From an uncultured Cohaesibacter sp. (GTDB lineage: Bacteria; Pseudomonadota; Alphaproteobacteria; Rhizobiales; Cohaesibacteraceae), in NCBI RefSeq assembly GCF_963676275.1, contig NZ_OY781091.1:1280775-1344774 (forward strand): DNA of 64,000 bases, read 5' to 3'. Below, in pieces: positions 27,069 to 35,802 of this stretch (the first letter of the stretch is position 1; every line of letters begins with the position of its first letter). The notes below the pieces were generated by a model. It was not told the DNA's origin. It worked only from the letters and a program-made list of their open reading frames with translations, and did not search any database. The translations under genes and the position numbers were made by a program.

Positions 27069-28721
27069 CTAGCTCCAGCCACCACCGTAGGTGTTGTAGA
27101 AGATATGCAGGCCGATTTTCTTGCGCTTCTGCATGGTGTTTGCCCATTTTGGATGAACATAGGTCGCATGATAATGGGTTGATGAACCAACAGCCTTGAT
27201 CCAGACCTCTTCGTTGATCACTTCGTCAGCCAGCTTCACAGCCAGATTCCACGCCTTTTTGGAGCGCACACGATCCGGAATGCCATCGCAGGCAAATGAG
27301 AACTGGCAGGCATTGCGCATTTGCTGGTTCTGATAGACCACCCCGCAAATCGTGTCGGGATAGGCCGGGTTCTTGACCCGGTTCATCACCACCTGACCCA
27401 CCGCGATCTGACCTTCTTCCGGCTCGGAGCGGCTTTCGAAATAGATGGCGTTGGCAAGACAGGTTTTCTGCTTCTTGGTGAATGAGGATTTCGGAACCTT
27501 GTTCTTCACCCAAGCATGTTCACCTTTGGCGTCAATCTTGGCCTTTTTGCTGGAGAAATCGAACCAGCTTGCCCAGCGTGATTTCTTCTTGGTTTTTTCT
27601 TCCGTATCCTCGTCACCCAGTTTGGCCAGGCGCAATTCGGCGCGACGTTCCTGACTCTTGGCCATGGTCAGGGGGATATCCTTGTCCCCTTCCTTGTTCA
27701 GGGAAGCGACTTGCGGTTCCACCTCGGCAACAATCGGAGAGATATCGAGCGGTTTGCTGACCTTGTCCGTTTTGGCAATCTCGATGGACTGGCCTCTGTA
27801 AGGCACTCGGACGCGCGGCAGCGCATTAATGGGGGCGATGGATGCCACCGCCGGGGTGGTTGCCGTCTCATCGTCACTGTTGAAATCGTCTATCGCATCC
27901 AGAACGGTAACCTGATTTTCCTCGCTGATGGCGCCTTTGCGCTGCTCGGTCAGGATGGCCTCAAACGGAGCATCCGTGCTGTCCGATGTCGGAGCATAGG
28001 CCAGCGCAGTGGAGCCGGTCACGATCCTGTCGACGCCGGCCGGGGCAGGCGAGGCGCTATCATTCTGGGCAAACATCATGTCTGTTCCGCTCGCGTCAGA
28101 CTCGGACTTGAGGAACTGTCGAGCGTCTGCCATCACCATCGTCAGGTCGTCAGCCGGAGCGAAGACCAGTTTCGGCAGAGCGTCGTTGCTTTCCTCTGCT
28201 GTCGGGCTGGCCATATGCCACACCGAACCGGACCAGTTCAGGGCAATCTCCCGTCTGCCATGGGATACCTTGTAAGGTTCCCAATTCCAGCGCCGGCGCC
28301 GGTCGCCCTTGCCGTCATGATTGACCGAGAAGCTTTCCTCCAGATCGGAATAGCGCGCAACATGATAGGGCTTGGACGTCCGAAGCATTGGTTCGTCGTC
28401 CGATTGCTCTGAAATCTGGATATAAGTGCCCTTGCTGAATTGACCGGAAGAGGGCAGCGAGCGCGAGGAAGAAGCACTGGCCATGGCCAATGCCTGATGG
28501 ATAGGCTGGGTAGATGGTGCTGACTGCATTTCATCGCCGGAACCCTGTGTCCCTTGCGCGAACATATCGCCCGTCCAGCCCCGTTCTCTCATGTCTGCCA
28601 GCGAAACCGCAGCGGAACGGTCTTCGTCGAGAGATTGAGTGAAAGAAAGGATCAGGCATGTGCTGATCATCAGACAGGTGGTCAGACCAAGGCTCTTCTG
28701 GCCAAGTGAAGATTTAGACAT
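27069..28721 (-). CDS. SleB-type cell wall hydrolase
   Basis: A ~550-residue exported protein. An N-terminal hydrophobic segment (LGLTTCLMISTCLILSF) acts as signal or anchor. Some 350 residues of low-conservation, acidic, probably disordered sequence follow. The C-terminal ~130 residues are a Hydrolase_2 (SleB) domain: CLANAIYFESRSEPEEGQIAVGQVVMNRV with the catalytic glutamate, then CGVVYQ and CQFSFACDG. Such domains cleave peptidoglycan. GGTGA before the ATG at 28721 selects the start. The long linker would let the catalytic domain reach across the periplasm. Confidence 0.88.
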   Translation of the reverse strand: MSKSSLGQKSLGLTTCLMISTCLILSFTQSLDEDRSAAVSLADMRERGWTGDMFAQGTQGSGDEMQSAPSTQPIHQALAMASASSSRSLPSSGQFSKGTYIQISEQSDDEPMLRTSKPYHVARYSDLEESFSVNHDGKGDRRRRWNWEPYKVSHGRREIALNWSGSVWHMASPTAEESNDALPKLVFAPADDLTMVMADARQFLKSESDASGTDMMFAQNDSASPAPAGVDRIVTGSTALAYAPTSDSTDAPFEAILTEQRKGAISEENQVTVLDAIDDFNSDDETATTPAVASIAPINALPRVRVPYRGQSIEIAKTDKVSKPLDISPIVAEVEPQVASLNKEGDKDIPLTMAKSQERRAELRLAKLGDEDTEEKTKKKSRWASWFDFSSKKAKIDAKGEHAWVKNKVPKSSFTKKQKTCLANAIYFESRSEPEEGQIAVGQVVMNRVKNPAYPDTICGVVYQNQQMRNACQFSFACDGIPDRVRSKKAWNLAVKLADEVINEEVWIKAVGSSTHYHATYVHPKWANTMQKRKKIGLHIFYNTYGGGWS

Positions 28722-29122
28722 TCTGTCACCAATTACACAACGCAACTACATTACTGAACCGCTGGTCCTACCCAAACTCCAGAGCAGGACAGCGCACGCA
28801 CATCAACCGGCAGACAATCCGGTTCCTGAAACAATAATGCAGCATTAACCTTGAAAGAGCGTTAACAAAACGCGGCGGCGTTTAGCAGCGGTAAAGACTC
28901 AATGGGGCGAACTCTGGGCAGGAAAAATTTTCTCTAGCTAATTTTGACGATGTGACGCATTTTGCACGGCTTGAATGTGGAATAACAGGTCAAATTGCGA
29001 GTCAGTGCCCCATCTGGAGCGAAGGAAATTTCTGGTCGCCAATGTACATTTCCGGTTGTGGACTCGGATTCGTCCCGGCAGCAAGCGCCGATGGATTCGG
29101 ATGGATTGGGTGGGGGAGAGCC

Positions 29123-29157
29123 AAAAAAATGCCCGGAACCCAATGAAGGGTCCGGGC
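29123..29157 (-). terminator. Strong intrinsic terminator
   Basis: The stem GCCCGGACCC / GGGTTCCGGGC (one bulged base) is followed by ATTTTTTT on the minus strand. The nearest upstream protein gene, meaB, ends more than 400 bases away, which argues for an independent transcript. Confidence 0.88.
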
Positions 29158-29310
29158 AAGTAATACCTGTATATCTGCCCTTCCGTTTGGTTCAAACCAG
29201 CAAAGAACCTAAAACGTAGGAGGCGAATGTCAGAACAGTCCCCGCAGAATGTCCGCACTACACCTAGAGCCAAATAAGGTGACGCTCTCCTGAGCCCATA
29301 TACAGGCAAT
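29123..29310 (-). ncRNA. Candidate structured small RNA (6S-like?)
   Basis: On the minus strand, ATATACAGG (29298-29306 on +) and CCTGTATAT (29166-29174) form a perfect 9-bp closing stem around ~120 bases. A strong intrinsic terminator (stem 29131-29157, then seven T) follows directly. The enclosed part can form further short helices, for example TGGTT/AACCA. Length, the long closing stem and the terminator would suit a 6S-type RNA, but I cannot confirm the family, and the usual 6S neighbours are absent. No reading frame in it has a start signal. Confidence 0.45.
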
Positions 29311-29569
29311 CTAAATCTAACTGGAAATGAATATTAAATCACCCCATAATTGACGTTTTTCGCTTTTTAATTTGCATATTTTGCCAAATTAACAATAGGA
29401 AAAAGTTATAAGTAGAAAAATTTTTCGTTTGATTTGAAGCTTACCTCTCTAAAAAGCAAGTTTTGACGGTGAATAGTTTATGATTAATGAATCGGCATTT
29501 GGTCAGATCAATATTGGTTCATATTCATTATGTACGGAAGCGTTTCAGGTGTATTTCTGCTAGTGATTT

Positions 29570-30550
29570 TTATTTGGCTTTCATCGAATTCATCAGCCGG
29601 TTGGTTAGATCTTCCGAGATTGCTTGCTCCGCTGCAAAGGGGCCTCCGGCTCGAAGGATCTCCTTTTGCAGATCAATTTGCGCCAGACCGATGTCTCCGA
29701 ACTTTTTGCGCACCCGATCTAATAGCCAAATTGCTGCCTGTTCCCGGCGAATTGCCGGTAATTGGTCTCTTTCCAGCAAGTTGCTCCGGTGCTGGTCAAT
29801 TACTGCTATAAGTTGTTGTAACCCTGTATCATCCCGCGCCGATGTCATCAAAACAGGGGCGCTCCAATCCTTCTCTTTTTGCGTGGTTAGCGACAGCGCG
29901 CCTTCCACATCAGCCTTGGCCCGCATGGCTGGCTTGCCCATGTCTGCCTTGGTCACCACGATGATATCTGGCAGTTCCATGACGCCAGCCTTCATGAATT
30001 GCAAGCTGTCGCCGGAGCCGGGCTGAATGCAGAGCACTACTGTATCCGTTGCGAAAGCGATATCCGCTTCTGATTGTCCGATTCCCACACTTTCCACAAG
30101 CACCCGGTCAAACAGGGCGCGCATCAGCACAATGGCCGCTACCGCTTCATGGGAGAGACCGCCAAGCCGATCCCTTGCTGCCATTGACCGTACGAAAATG
30201 TCCTTATCCGTGGGATCGGTGTCCAGCCGCGTGCGATCGCCCAGCAACGCACCCATGGAAAAACGCGAAGAGGGGTCTACGGCAACAACGCCCACACGCT
30301 CGCCATTGGCACGCCAGTGGCGGATCAGACAATTGGTCAATGTGGATTTGCCCACGCCCGGCGGCCCCGTCAGCCCGACCACATGCGCCTGAGCGCTGCG
30401 GGCGGCATCATCCAGAAGCCGGGCAATGGCAGGACTGCCTTCGTCGGTTTCCAATGCGCTGAGGGCGCGCGCAACCGCTCGCTTGCCTCCTTCCCTGATC
30501 GAGGAAAGGGTGAGGGCAGGTCGGTTGCTGGATGTTGTCTCGTTCGGCAT
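29570..30550 (-). CDS. meaB: MeaB/ArgK-type G3E GTPase
   Basis: A 326-residue GTPase of the MeaB family that protects and reloads adenosylcobalamin-dependent mutases such as methylmalonyl-CoA mutase. The P-loop is GLTGPPGVGKSTL (~60), then VVAVDPSSRFSMGALLGDRTR, switch region VESVGIGQSE, and base recognition VTKADMG. The C-terminal helical arm is present. GAGG precedes the ATG. No mutase gene is in the window, so its partner must lie elsewhere. A LysE-type gene lies upstream on the same strand, 181 bases away. Confidence 0.9.
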   Translation of the reverse strand: MPNETTSSNRPALTLSSIREGGKRAVARALSALETDEGSPAIARLLDDAARSAQAHVVGLTGPPGVGKSTLTNCLIRHWRANGERVGVVAVDPSSRFSMGALLGDRTRLDTDPTDKDIFVRSMAARDRLGGLSHEAVAAIVLMRALFDRVLVESVGIGQSEADIAFATDTVVLCIQPGSGDSLQFMKAGVMELPDIIVVTKADMGKPAMRAKADVEGALSLTTQKEKDWSAPVLMTSARDDTGLQQLIAVIDQHRSNLLERDQLPAIRREQAAIWLLDRVRKKFGDIGLAQIDLQKEILRAGGPFAAEQAISEDLTNRLMNSMKAK

Positions 30551-30731
30551 GAGGCCTCATCGGCTTGCTGGCTTGAAGTTGCACGCTCTCCCTTATCGCT
30601 TAACACAAGCGCTGGCAGCCGTCAGACAGACGTTAGACTTAGATCCTTCTGGGAATGGAAAGGAATAGGCAGCCCTATGAAGCCCGAGAAAGCACACAAC
30701 AACTACGAAGACAGGCCAGTGGGGGCAGAGG

Positions 30732-31370
30732 CTAGAGCCAGAGGTTCCCCGATTGCCAGATCAGCCGCAGGCCCCACAGAGCTAGAATGGCCCCCGATAC
30801 AAAATCAACCAGACGCATGAAATTATCCGACACCAGAGAGCGTATCAGCGAGGTGAGGCCAACAAGGAAGAACCACCACAGCGCCGAGCCGCAGAAAACG
30901 CCCAGAACCAGCCAATAGGCAGCATGTGGCCCGCTTTCCGCTCCTTTGGAAAGGCCGGAAATCATGCCAATGAAGGCAATGATGGTTGCCGGGTTGGAGA
31001 TCGTCAGCAGAAAGGTCGTGCCATAGGCCTTGAGCGGTGCATGGACACCGGGAGCCGTTGCCGGGTCGTGGGGCTGGGCTTGCAAGCCGCGCCAGAAAGT
31101 GGTGATGCCCAGATAGAGGATCAGCAACCCGCCGCCAAGGCGCATGATGTCGCCATGGCTGATCAGCAGACCGGAAATGGCCAGCCCCGTTGCGGTGATG
31201 ATGCCATAAACCCCATCCGCCGTTGCTGCGCCCATGCCGGTGGCGATGCCCATCAGACGCCCCTCGCGCAAGGTGCGGCGAATGCACAAAAGCCCAATTG
31301 GTCCGACCGGTGCCGCAATGGCAAGGCCAATGACAATGCCCTGAAGATATACGCTGCTCATCATGTTCAT
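30732..31370 (-). CDS. LysE/RhtB-family exporter
   Basis: A ~212-residue inner-membrane protein with six predicted helices. It begins YLQGIVIGLAIAAPVGPIGLLCIRRTLREG, the family signature, and has ISNPATIIAFIGMISG in the middle, characteristic of amino-acid exporters of the LysE superfamily. The exact start is uncertain (31370, 31364 or 31361). Substrate unknown. It could share a transcript with meaB downstream. Confidence 0.88.
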   Translation of the reverse strand: MNMMSSVYLQGIVIGLAIAAPVGPIGLLCIRRTLREGRLMGIATGMGAATADGVYGIITATGLAISGLLISHGDIMRLGGGLLILYLGITTFWRGLQAQPHDPATAPGVHAPLKAYGTTFLLTISNPATIIAFIGMISGLSKGAESGPHAAYWLVLGVFCGSALWWFFLVGLTSLIRSLVSDNFMRLVDFVSGAILALWGLRLIWQSGNLWL

Positions 31371-31704
31371 CCGACTTGCAAAAATGTCCCTCAACTGGCC
31401 ATGCTTCGGCAAGATGAGGGACGAAGGCTGCTTTAAACGCCGTATAATTTACTTCATGAGACTAAGTTGGTGCAATGAATTGCGGAAGGGTGGAGGAAAA
31501 TACGTGAAACTTGCGGAGTTGTGGATTGTCGCCGTAAATTTTACGACAAACCTGTGCATGACATTTTCCAAACCGAACAAATTGCGGCTGGCCAACAGTT
31601 GAAACCCGCTGGCCAGTGACAAGGGATAGTCTCAAGGAACCATCAACAAGGAACCGGTATCAAGGAATTTGCCAATATCGGAAAAAGGGGCCGCTGGAGG
31701 CCAG

Positions 31705-34377
31705 CTATCCGATCCGCTGATGACGCCTCAGGGTCGCCTGTGCCGCAGAGAGGCGGGCGATGGGCACGCGATAGGGCGAGCAGGAAACATAATCAAGCCC
31801 GACCTTCTCGCAGAATTCGATCGACACCGGATCGCCACCATGCTCGCCGCAGATTCCCAGCGTGATATCCGGACGGGCAAAGCGGCCCCGTTCGGAGGCA
31901 ATTTCGATCAACTCACCCACCCCCTCGATATCGATCGAGATGAAGGGATCCTGTTCCAGCACACCGGCCTTGATATAATCGGCGATGAAGCGGGCTGCAT
32001 CGTCGCGGCTTATGCCATAGGTCGTCTGGGTCAGATCGTTGGTGCCGAAGGAGAAGAATTCTGCCGATTCCGCGATCTTGCGGGCCTGTAGCGCCGCGCG
32101 TGGCAACTCGATCATGGTGCCGACCTTATAGGCGATCTCATGACCCATTTCCTTCATCACGGCCTTGGCGGTGGAATCAATCCGTGCCTTGACAAATTCC
32201 AGCTCCTCGCGGATCGAGACCAGCGGCACCATGATTTCCGGCTGCACCGGCGCGCCGGTTTTCTCACCCGCAGAAACAGCAGCTTCGAAAATCGCCCGGG
32301 CCTGCATTTCCACCACTTCCGGCTTGGAAATGGCCAGACGGCAGCCCCTGTGTCCAAGCATCGGGTTGAACTCATGCATGGCGTGGATACGGGCAGTCAG
32401 GCTGGCCTCGTCAACCTTGAGTGCCCGAGCCATGGTCGCGATGTCGCCGGGATTGTTCGGCAGGAATTCATGCAGCGGCGGGTCCAGCAGGCGGATGGTC
32501 ACCGGCAACCCGGCCATGGTTTCAAACAGCGCCTCGAAATCGGCCCGTTGCAGCGGCAACAGCTTGTCCATCGAGCGGCGTCTGTCTTCCTCGCTGGTGG
32601 CGATGATCATGGCGCGAATGTCAAAGATGCGGTCATCCTGAAAGAACATATGCTCTGTGCGGCAAAGCCCGATGCCCTCGGCGCCGAAATCCCGCGCAGC
32701 CTTGGCATCCTGCGGTGTGTCGGCATTGCAGCGCACCTTCAGACGGCGGATCTTGTCGACCCAGCCCATCAGGGTGGAAAATTCCTCGCTCAGTTCCGGA
32801 TTCTGCATTTGCACATCGCCATTGAGCACATCGCCCGAGCTGCCATCGATGGTGATCAGGTCGCCCTTGCGTAAGGTAACCGTTCCCACGGTCACACTCT
32901 GCTCTTCATAATTGATATGCATCGCCCCGGCCCCGGTAACGCAAGGGATGCCCATGCCGCGGGCAACCACGGCCGCATGGCTCGTCATGCCGCCGCGGGC
33001 CGTCACGATACCCCGTGCCACATGCATGCCATGCACATCTTCCGGGCTGGTCTCGACGCGCATCAGGATGACCTGTCGCCCATGGCTGACAAATTCCTCA
33101 GCATCCTGTGTGCGGAAAACCAGATGGCCCGATGCAGCCCCCGGCGATGCCGCCATGCCCTTGGCAAAGATCACCCGTTTTTCACTCTCCGATATGGTCG
33201 GATGCAGCAACTGGTCTAGAGATCGTGGGTCAACGCGCGAAACCGCTTCCGATTCCGTGATCAAGCCTTCCTTGGCAAGATCGACCGCCGCCCGCAGCGC
33301 CGCCTTGGGCGTGCGTGGCGCGGCCCGGGCCTGTAGCATCCACAATTTGCCATTCTCGATGGTGAAGCCCAGCTTCATCATGTCCATATACTGGGTTTCA
33401 AGCCTTTTGCAGATCGAGAGGAATTCGCTGAAGATATCCGGCATCAGCTCTTCCATGCTCTTGATGTCCGAGCCCTCGCTCCGGCTCAAGGGCAAAGGCT
33501 TGAGGTCGCCTGCGGAGATGTCCTCACCGTGCGCAACGGGCAGGAAACTGCCTTCGAGTTTCTTCTCGCCGCTATCCTGACTGCGCGTGAAGGCAACCCC
33601 GACGGCGGATTGGGCATTGAGATTGCCGAACACCATCGCCTGTACATTGGCCGATGTGCCCCAATCCTCGGGGATGTCATGCAAATGGCGATAGGTAATG
33701 GCGCGGGCATTCATCCAGGAGGAAAAGACCGAGCTGATCGCTCCCCATAACTGCTTCTGGATGTCCTGTGGGAAGGGATCGTCCAGTTCGTCCTGAACCA
33801 TCGCCTTGAATTGTTCGATGATCACCTTCCAGTCATCGGCCTTAAGATCGGCATCATACAGGATGTCGCGCTCATCCTTGTATTCCTCGATGATTTCTTC
33901 AAAGGCGATCTGGTCGATGCCCAGAACCACATCACTATATTTCATGATGAAGCGGCGATAATTGTCATAGGCAAAGCGCTCATCTCCGGTCTGGCGAGCC
34001 AGCCCCTTCACGGTCTGGTCATTGAGGCCGAGATTGAGGATCGCTTCCATCATGCCGGGAATGGAAATGCGGGCACCGGAGCGAATGGACAGCAGTAGCG
34101 GATTGTCCGCATCGCCAAGCCTGCGCCCAGTCAGCGCGCCGATGCGTTCGACCGCGGCATCGACTTCGCCCTTCAGGCTGGCCGGATAGACATGGCCCAT
34201 GGCGAAATAGCTGTTGCACAATTCGGTGGTGATGGTGAAACCCGGCGGCACCGGCAGGCCCATATTGGTCATTTCGGCAAGGTTTGCGCCCTTGCTGCCC
34301 AGCAGGTTCCGCATACGGGCATTGCCGTCCGCTTCGCCATCACCGAAATTATAAACCCAATGAGATGCCAGAACCAT
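31705..34377 (-). CDS. ppdK: Pyruvate, phosphate dikinase
   Basis: A full-length 890-residue dikinase that interconverts pyruvate + ATP + Pi and PEP + AMP + PPi. The N-terminal ATP-grasp domain starts VYNFGDGEADGNARMRNLLGSKGANLAEM. The swivelling phosphohistidine domain has GGMTSHAAVVARGMGIPCVTGAG (~450). The C-terminal PEP-binding barrel has LCRTEHMFF, FGTNDLTQTTYGISRDDA and GICGEHGGDP, with the catalytic cysteine in YVSCSPYRVPIARLSAAQ. In rhizobia-type bacteria it supports gluconeogenesis or C4-acid metabolism. It is divergent from the arsR-type gene. Confidence 0.97.
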   Translation of the reverse strand: MVLASHWVYNFGDGEADGNARMRNLLGSKGANLAEMTNMGLPVPPGFTITTELCNSYFAMGHVYPASLKGEVDAAVERIGALTGRRLGDADNPLLLSIRSGARISIPGMMEAILNLGLNDQTVKGLARQTGDERFAYDNYRRFIMKYSDVVLGIDQIAFEEIIEEYKDERDILYDADLKADDWKVIIEQFKAMVQDELDDPFPQDIQKQLWGAISSVFSSWMNARAITYRHLHDIPEDWGTSANVQAMVFGNLNAQSAVGVAFTRSQDSGEKKLEGSFLPVAHGEDISAGDLKPLPLSRSEGSDIKSMEELMPDIFSEFLSICKRLETQYMDMMKLGFTIENGKLWMLQARAAPRTPKAALRAAVDLAKEGLITESEAVSRVDPRSLDQLLHPTISESEKRVIFAKGMAASPGAASGHLVFRTQDAEEFVSHGRQVILMRVETSPEDVHGMHVARGIVTARGGMTSHAAVVARGMGIPCVTGAGAMHINYEEQSVTVGTVTLRKGDLITIDGSSGDVLNGDVQMQNPELSEEFSTLMGWVDKIRRLKVRCNADTPQDAKAARDFGAEGIGLCRTEHMFFQDDRIFDIRAMIIATSEEDRRRSMDKLLPLQRADFEALFETMAGLPVTIRLLDPPLHEFLPNNPGDIATMARALKVDEASLTARIHAMHEFNPMLGHRGCRLAISKPEVVEMQARAIFEAAVSAGEKTGAPVQPEIMVPLVSIREELEFVKARIDSTAKAVMKEMGHEIAYKVGTMIELPRAALQARKIAESAEFFSFGTNDLTQTTYGISRDDAARFIADYIKAGVLEQDPFISIDIEGVGELIEIASERGRFARPDITLGICGEHGGDPVSIEFCEKVGLDYVSCSPYRVPIARLSAAQATLRRHQRIG

Positions 34378-34639
34378 TTTCGTCCATTCCTTTTCTTCTA
34401 TGGTTCTTTACTACCTTCCTTGCGGCACAGATCAAGGTGAAACTGATCTGCCAGCGCTTTTTTCTTCTCCCTGTTGCATTGGCAAGACGGAAATAGCCGT
34501 GCGTTTTTCCAACTTTTGCAGCGGTTGTCATGGGGCTGTCATTAGCTGTCGATATTTTCCGACCTATATCCGGGCCAGCATCAAATGGCCCTCACCATAT
34601 ATCAGTGCTCTTCGTCCGCTATTCATAGGAAGAGGTTCA

Positions 34640-34993
34640 ATGCAAACGGCGTCCGAAACTTGGAATCCGCAATCGCGGGCACAGATCATCCTGTCCGCAC
34701 TGGCTCAGGAAACCCGTCTGAAAGTCTTCCGCCTGCTCTCTCAGGCTGGCCCCGAAGGTATGGGGGCTGGTGCAATCGCCAAAAGCCTCGATATCCCGCA
34801 CAATACCCTGTCTACCCATCTTTCCATTCTCCAGCGAGCCGGGCTGATCAAGTCCGAGCGCAATGGCAGGAATATCATCTATTACGGATTGCAGGATTGT
34901 CTCACGGATTTGATGGCATTTCTTCAGGATGAATGTCCTCAGGCCATGCCGACCAGTCATGAGGAACTGCATGCAAAAAGAAGCGTGAGTTAG
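34640..34993 (+). CDS. ArsR-family transcriptional regulator
   Basis: A 117-residue winged-helix repressor. The recognition region is GAGAIAKSLDIPHNTLSTHLSILQRAGLIKSERNGRNIIYYGL (~48-90). An ELCVC-type arsenic box in the recognition helix is absent; one cysteine follows in LQDC and one in DECPQ. The metalloid-binding mode is therefore unclear. AGGAAGAGG precedes the ATG. It lies 102 bases before an ArsC-type gene and probably regulates it. Confidence 0.9.
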   Translation: MQTASETWNPQSRAQIILSALAQETRLKVFRLLSQAGPEGMGAGAIAKSLDIPHNTLSTHLSILQRAGLIKSERNGRNIIYYGLQDCLTDLMAFLQDECPQAMPTSHEELHAKRSVS

Positions 34994-35095
34994 TCCATTC
35001 GGTTAATATCCATCATGCCAAAAGTGTGGTGTCTCTGCTGCGCAATCAATCCTGACATCATCCGTCGAATATTACGCGCTGCGAGGGAACTCCAA

Positions 35096-35605
35096 ATGCA
35101 GAATGTCCTGTTTCTATGTACCGGCAATTCCTCCCGATCCATTATGGCGGAAGCCATTCTGGATCGAATGGGGAAGGGGCGCTTCAAGGCCTTCTCCGCC
35201 GGTACCCTGCATGTTGGCCAACCCAACCCATGGGCCATTCAATTGCTTGAACAGCTTGGTTATCAGATCTGTCGCCTGCGGTCCAAAAGCTGGAATGAAT
35301 TCACCCGCCCCGGATGCCCGCATATGGATCATATCATCACCGTGTGCGATACGGCCGCAGACGAGATTTACCCGGACTTCCCCGGCCACCCGACGTCGGC
35401 GCATTGGGGCATTCCCGATCCCTCGGTCGAGGTGGGCGATGACAAGGATATGCAGCTGGCTTTCCTGACCACCTATGCACAGCTGGCCGATCGCATCGGG
35501 CGTTTCGTCGCTTTGCCCATTGAAAGCATGGACGCTCAAGCCCTGAAGCTGGCGATGCAGGAGATCAGCAATTTCTCCGGAAACACAAGAGACCGCGATG
35601 ACTGA
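35096..35605 (+). CDS. arsC: Arsenate reductase, low-molecular-weight phosphatase type
   Basis: A 169-residue ArsC of the LMW-PTPase fold. The P-loop CTGNSSRS (residues 8-15) carries the nucleophilic cysteine and arginine, and the general-acid aspartate is in WGIPDPS (~105). The resolving cysteine is probably in VCDTAADE (~82). GAGGGAA precedes the ATG at 35096, which starts directly at the P-loop strand as in the family. It reduces arsenate to arsenite. No arsenite pump gene (arsB/acr3) or arsH follows in the window. Confidence 0.9.
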   Translation: MQNVLFLCTGNSSRSIMAEAILDRMGKGRFKAFSAGTLHVGQPNPWAIQLLEQLGYQICRLRSKSWNEFTRPGCPHMDHIITVCDTAADEIYPDFPGHPTSAHWGIPDPSVEVGDDKDMQLAFLTTYAQLADRIGRFVALPIESMDAQALKLAMQEISNFSGNTRDRDD

Positions 35606-35802
35606 TGATCTACGGATGATTGCGGGATGATCGCCGCAAGATCATCAGATAATCCTCAGAAGTGAAACTTGCCCGTGGCGGCCCGCTATTCCTGTTACAA
35701 TTGAGCATTATTGTGCCTTGACCCGGTGCCGCTCCATTGGCTTAGTGGAAGCATGGGGGCTGATGACGATATTGCGACAGCATGGGATAAAGGATCAAAT
35801 CC

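Larger units (their letters stand above)
28722..29569. other. Gene-poor region with a probable small RNA
   Basis: About 850 bases without a convincing protein gene. The stretch 29315-29570 is very AT-rich. The middle part contains the small RNA candidate and its terminator. Short open frames here have no ribosome-binding sites and no recognisable sequence. Confidence 0.5.

Noticed and set aside
29123-29157. Terminator of meaB.
   Set aside because: It lies over 400 bases beyond the meaB stop, with an AT-rich region and a paired RNA domain in between; an independent RNA is the simpler reading, although read-through cannot be excluded.
28938-29309. A 123-codon frame on the minus strand over the small RNA candidate.
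   Set aside because: No start signal, no recognisable sequence, and it contains the hairpin structures and terminator of the probable RNA.
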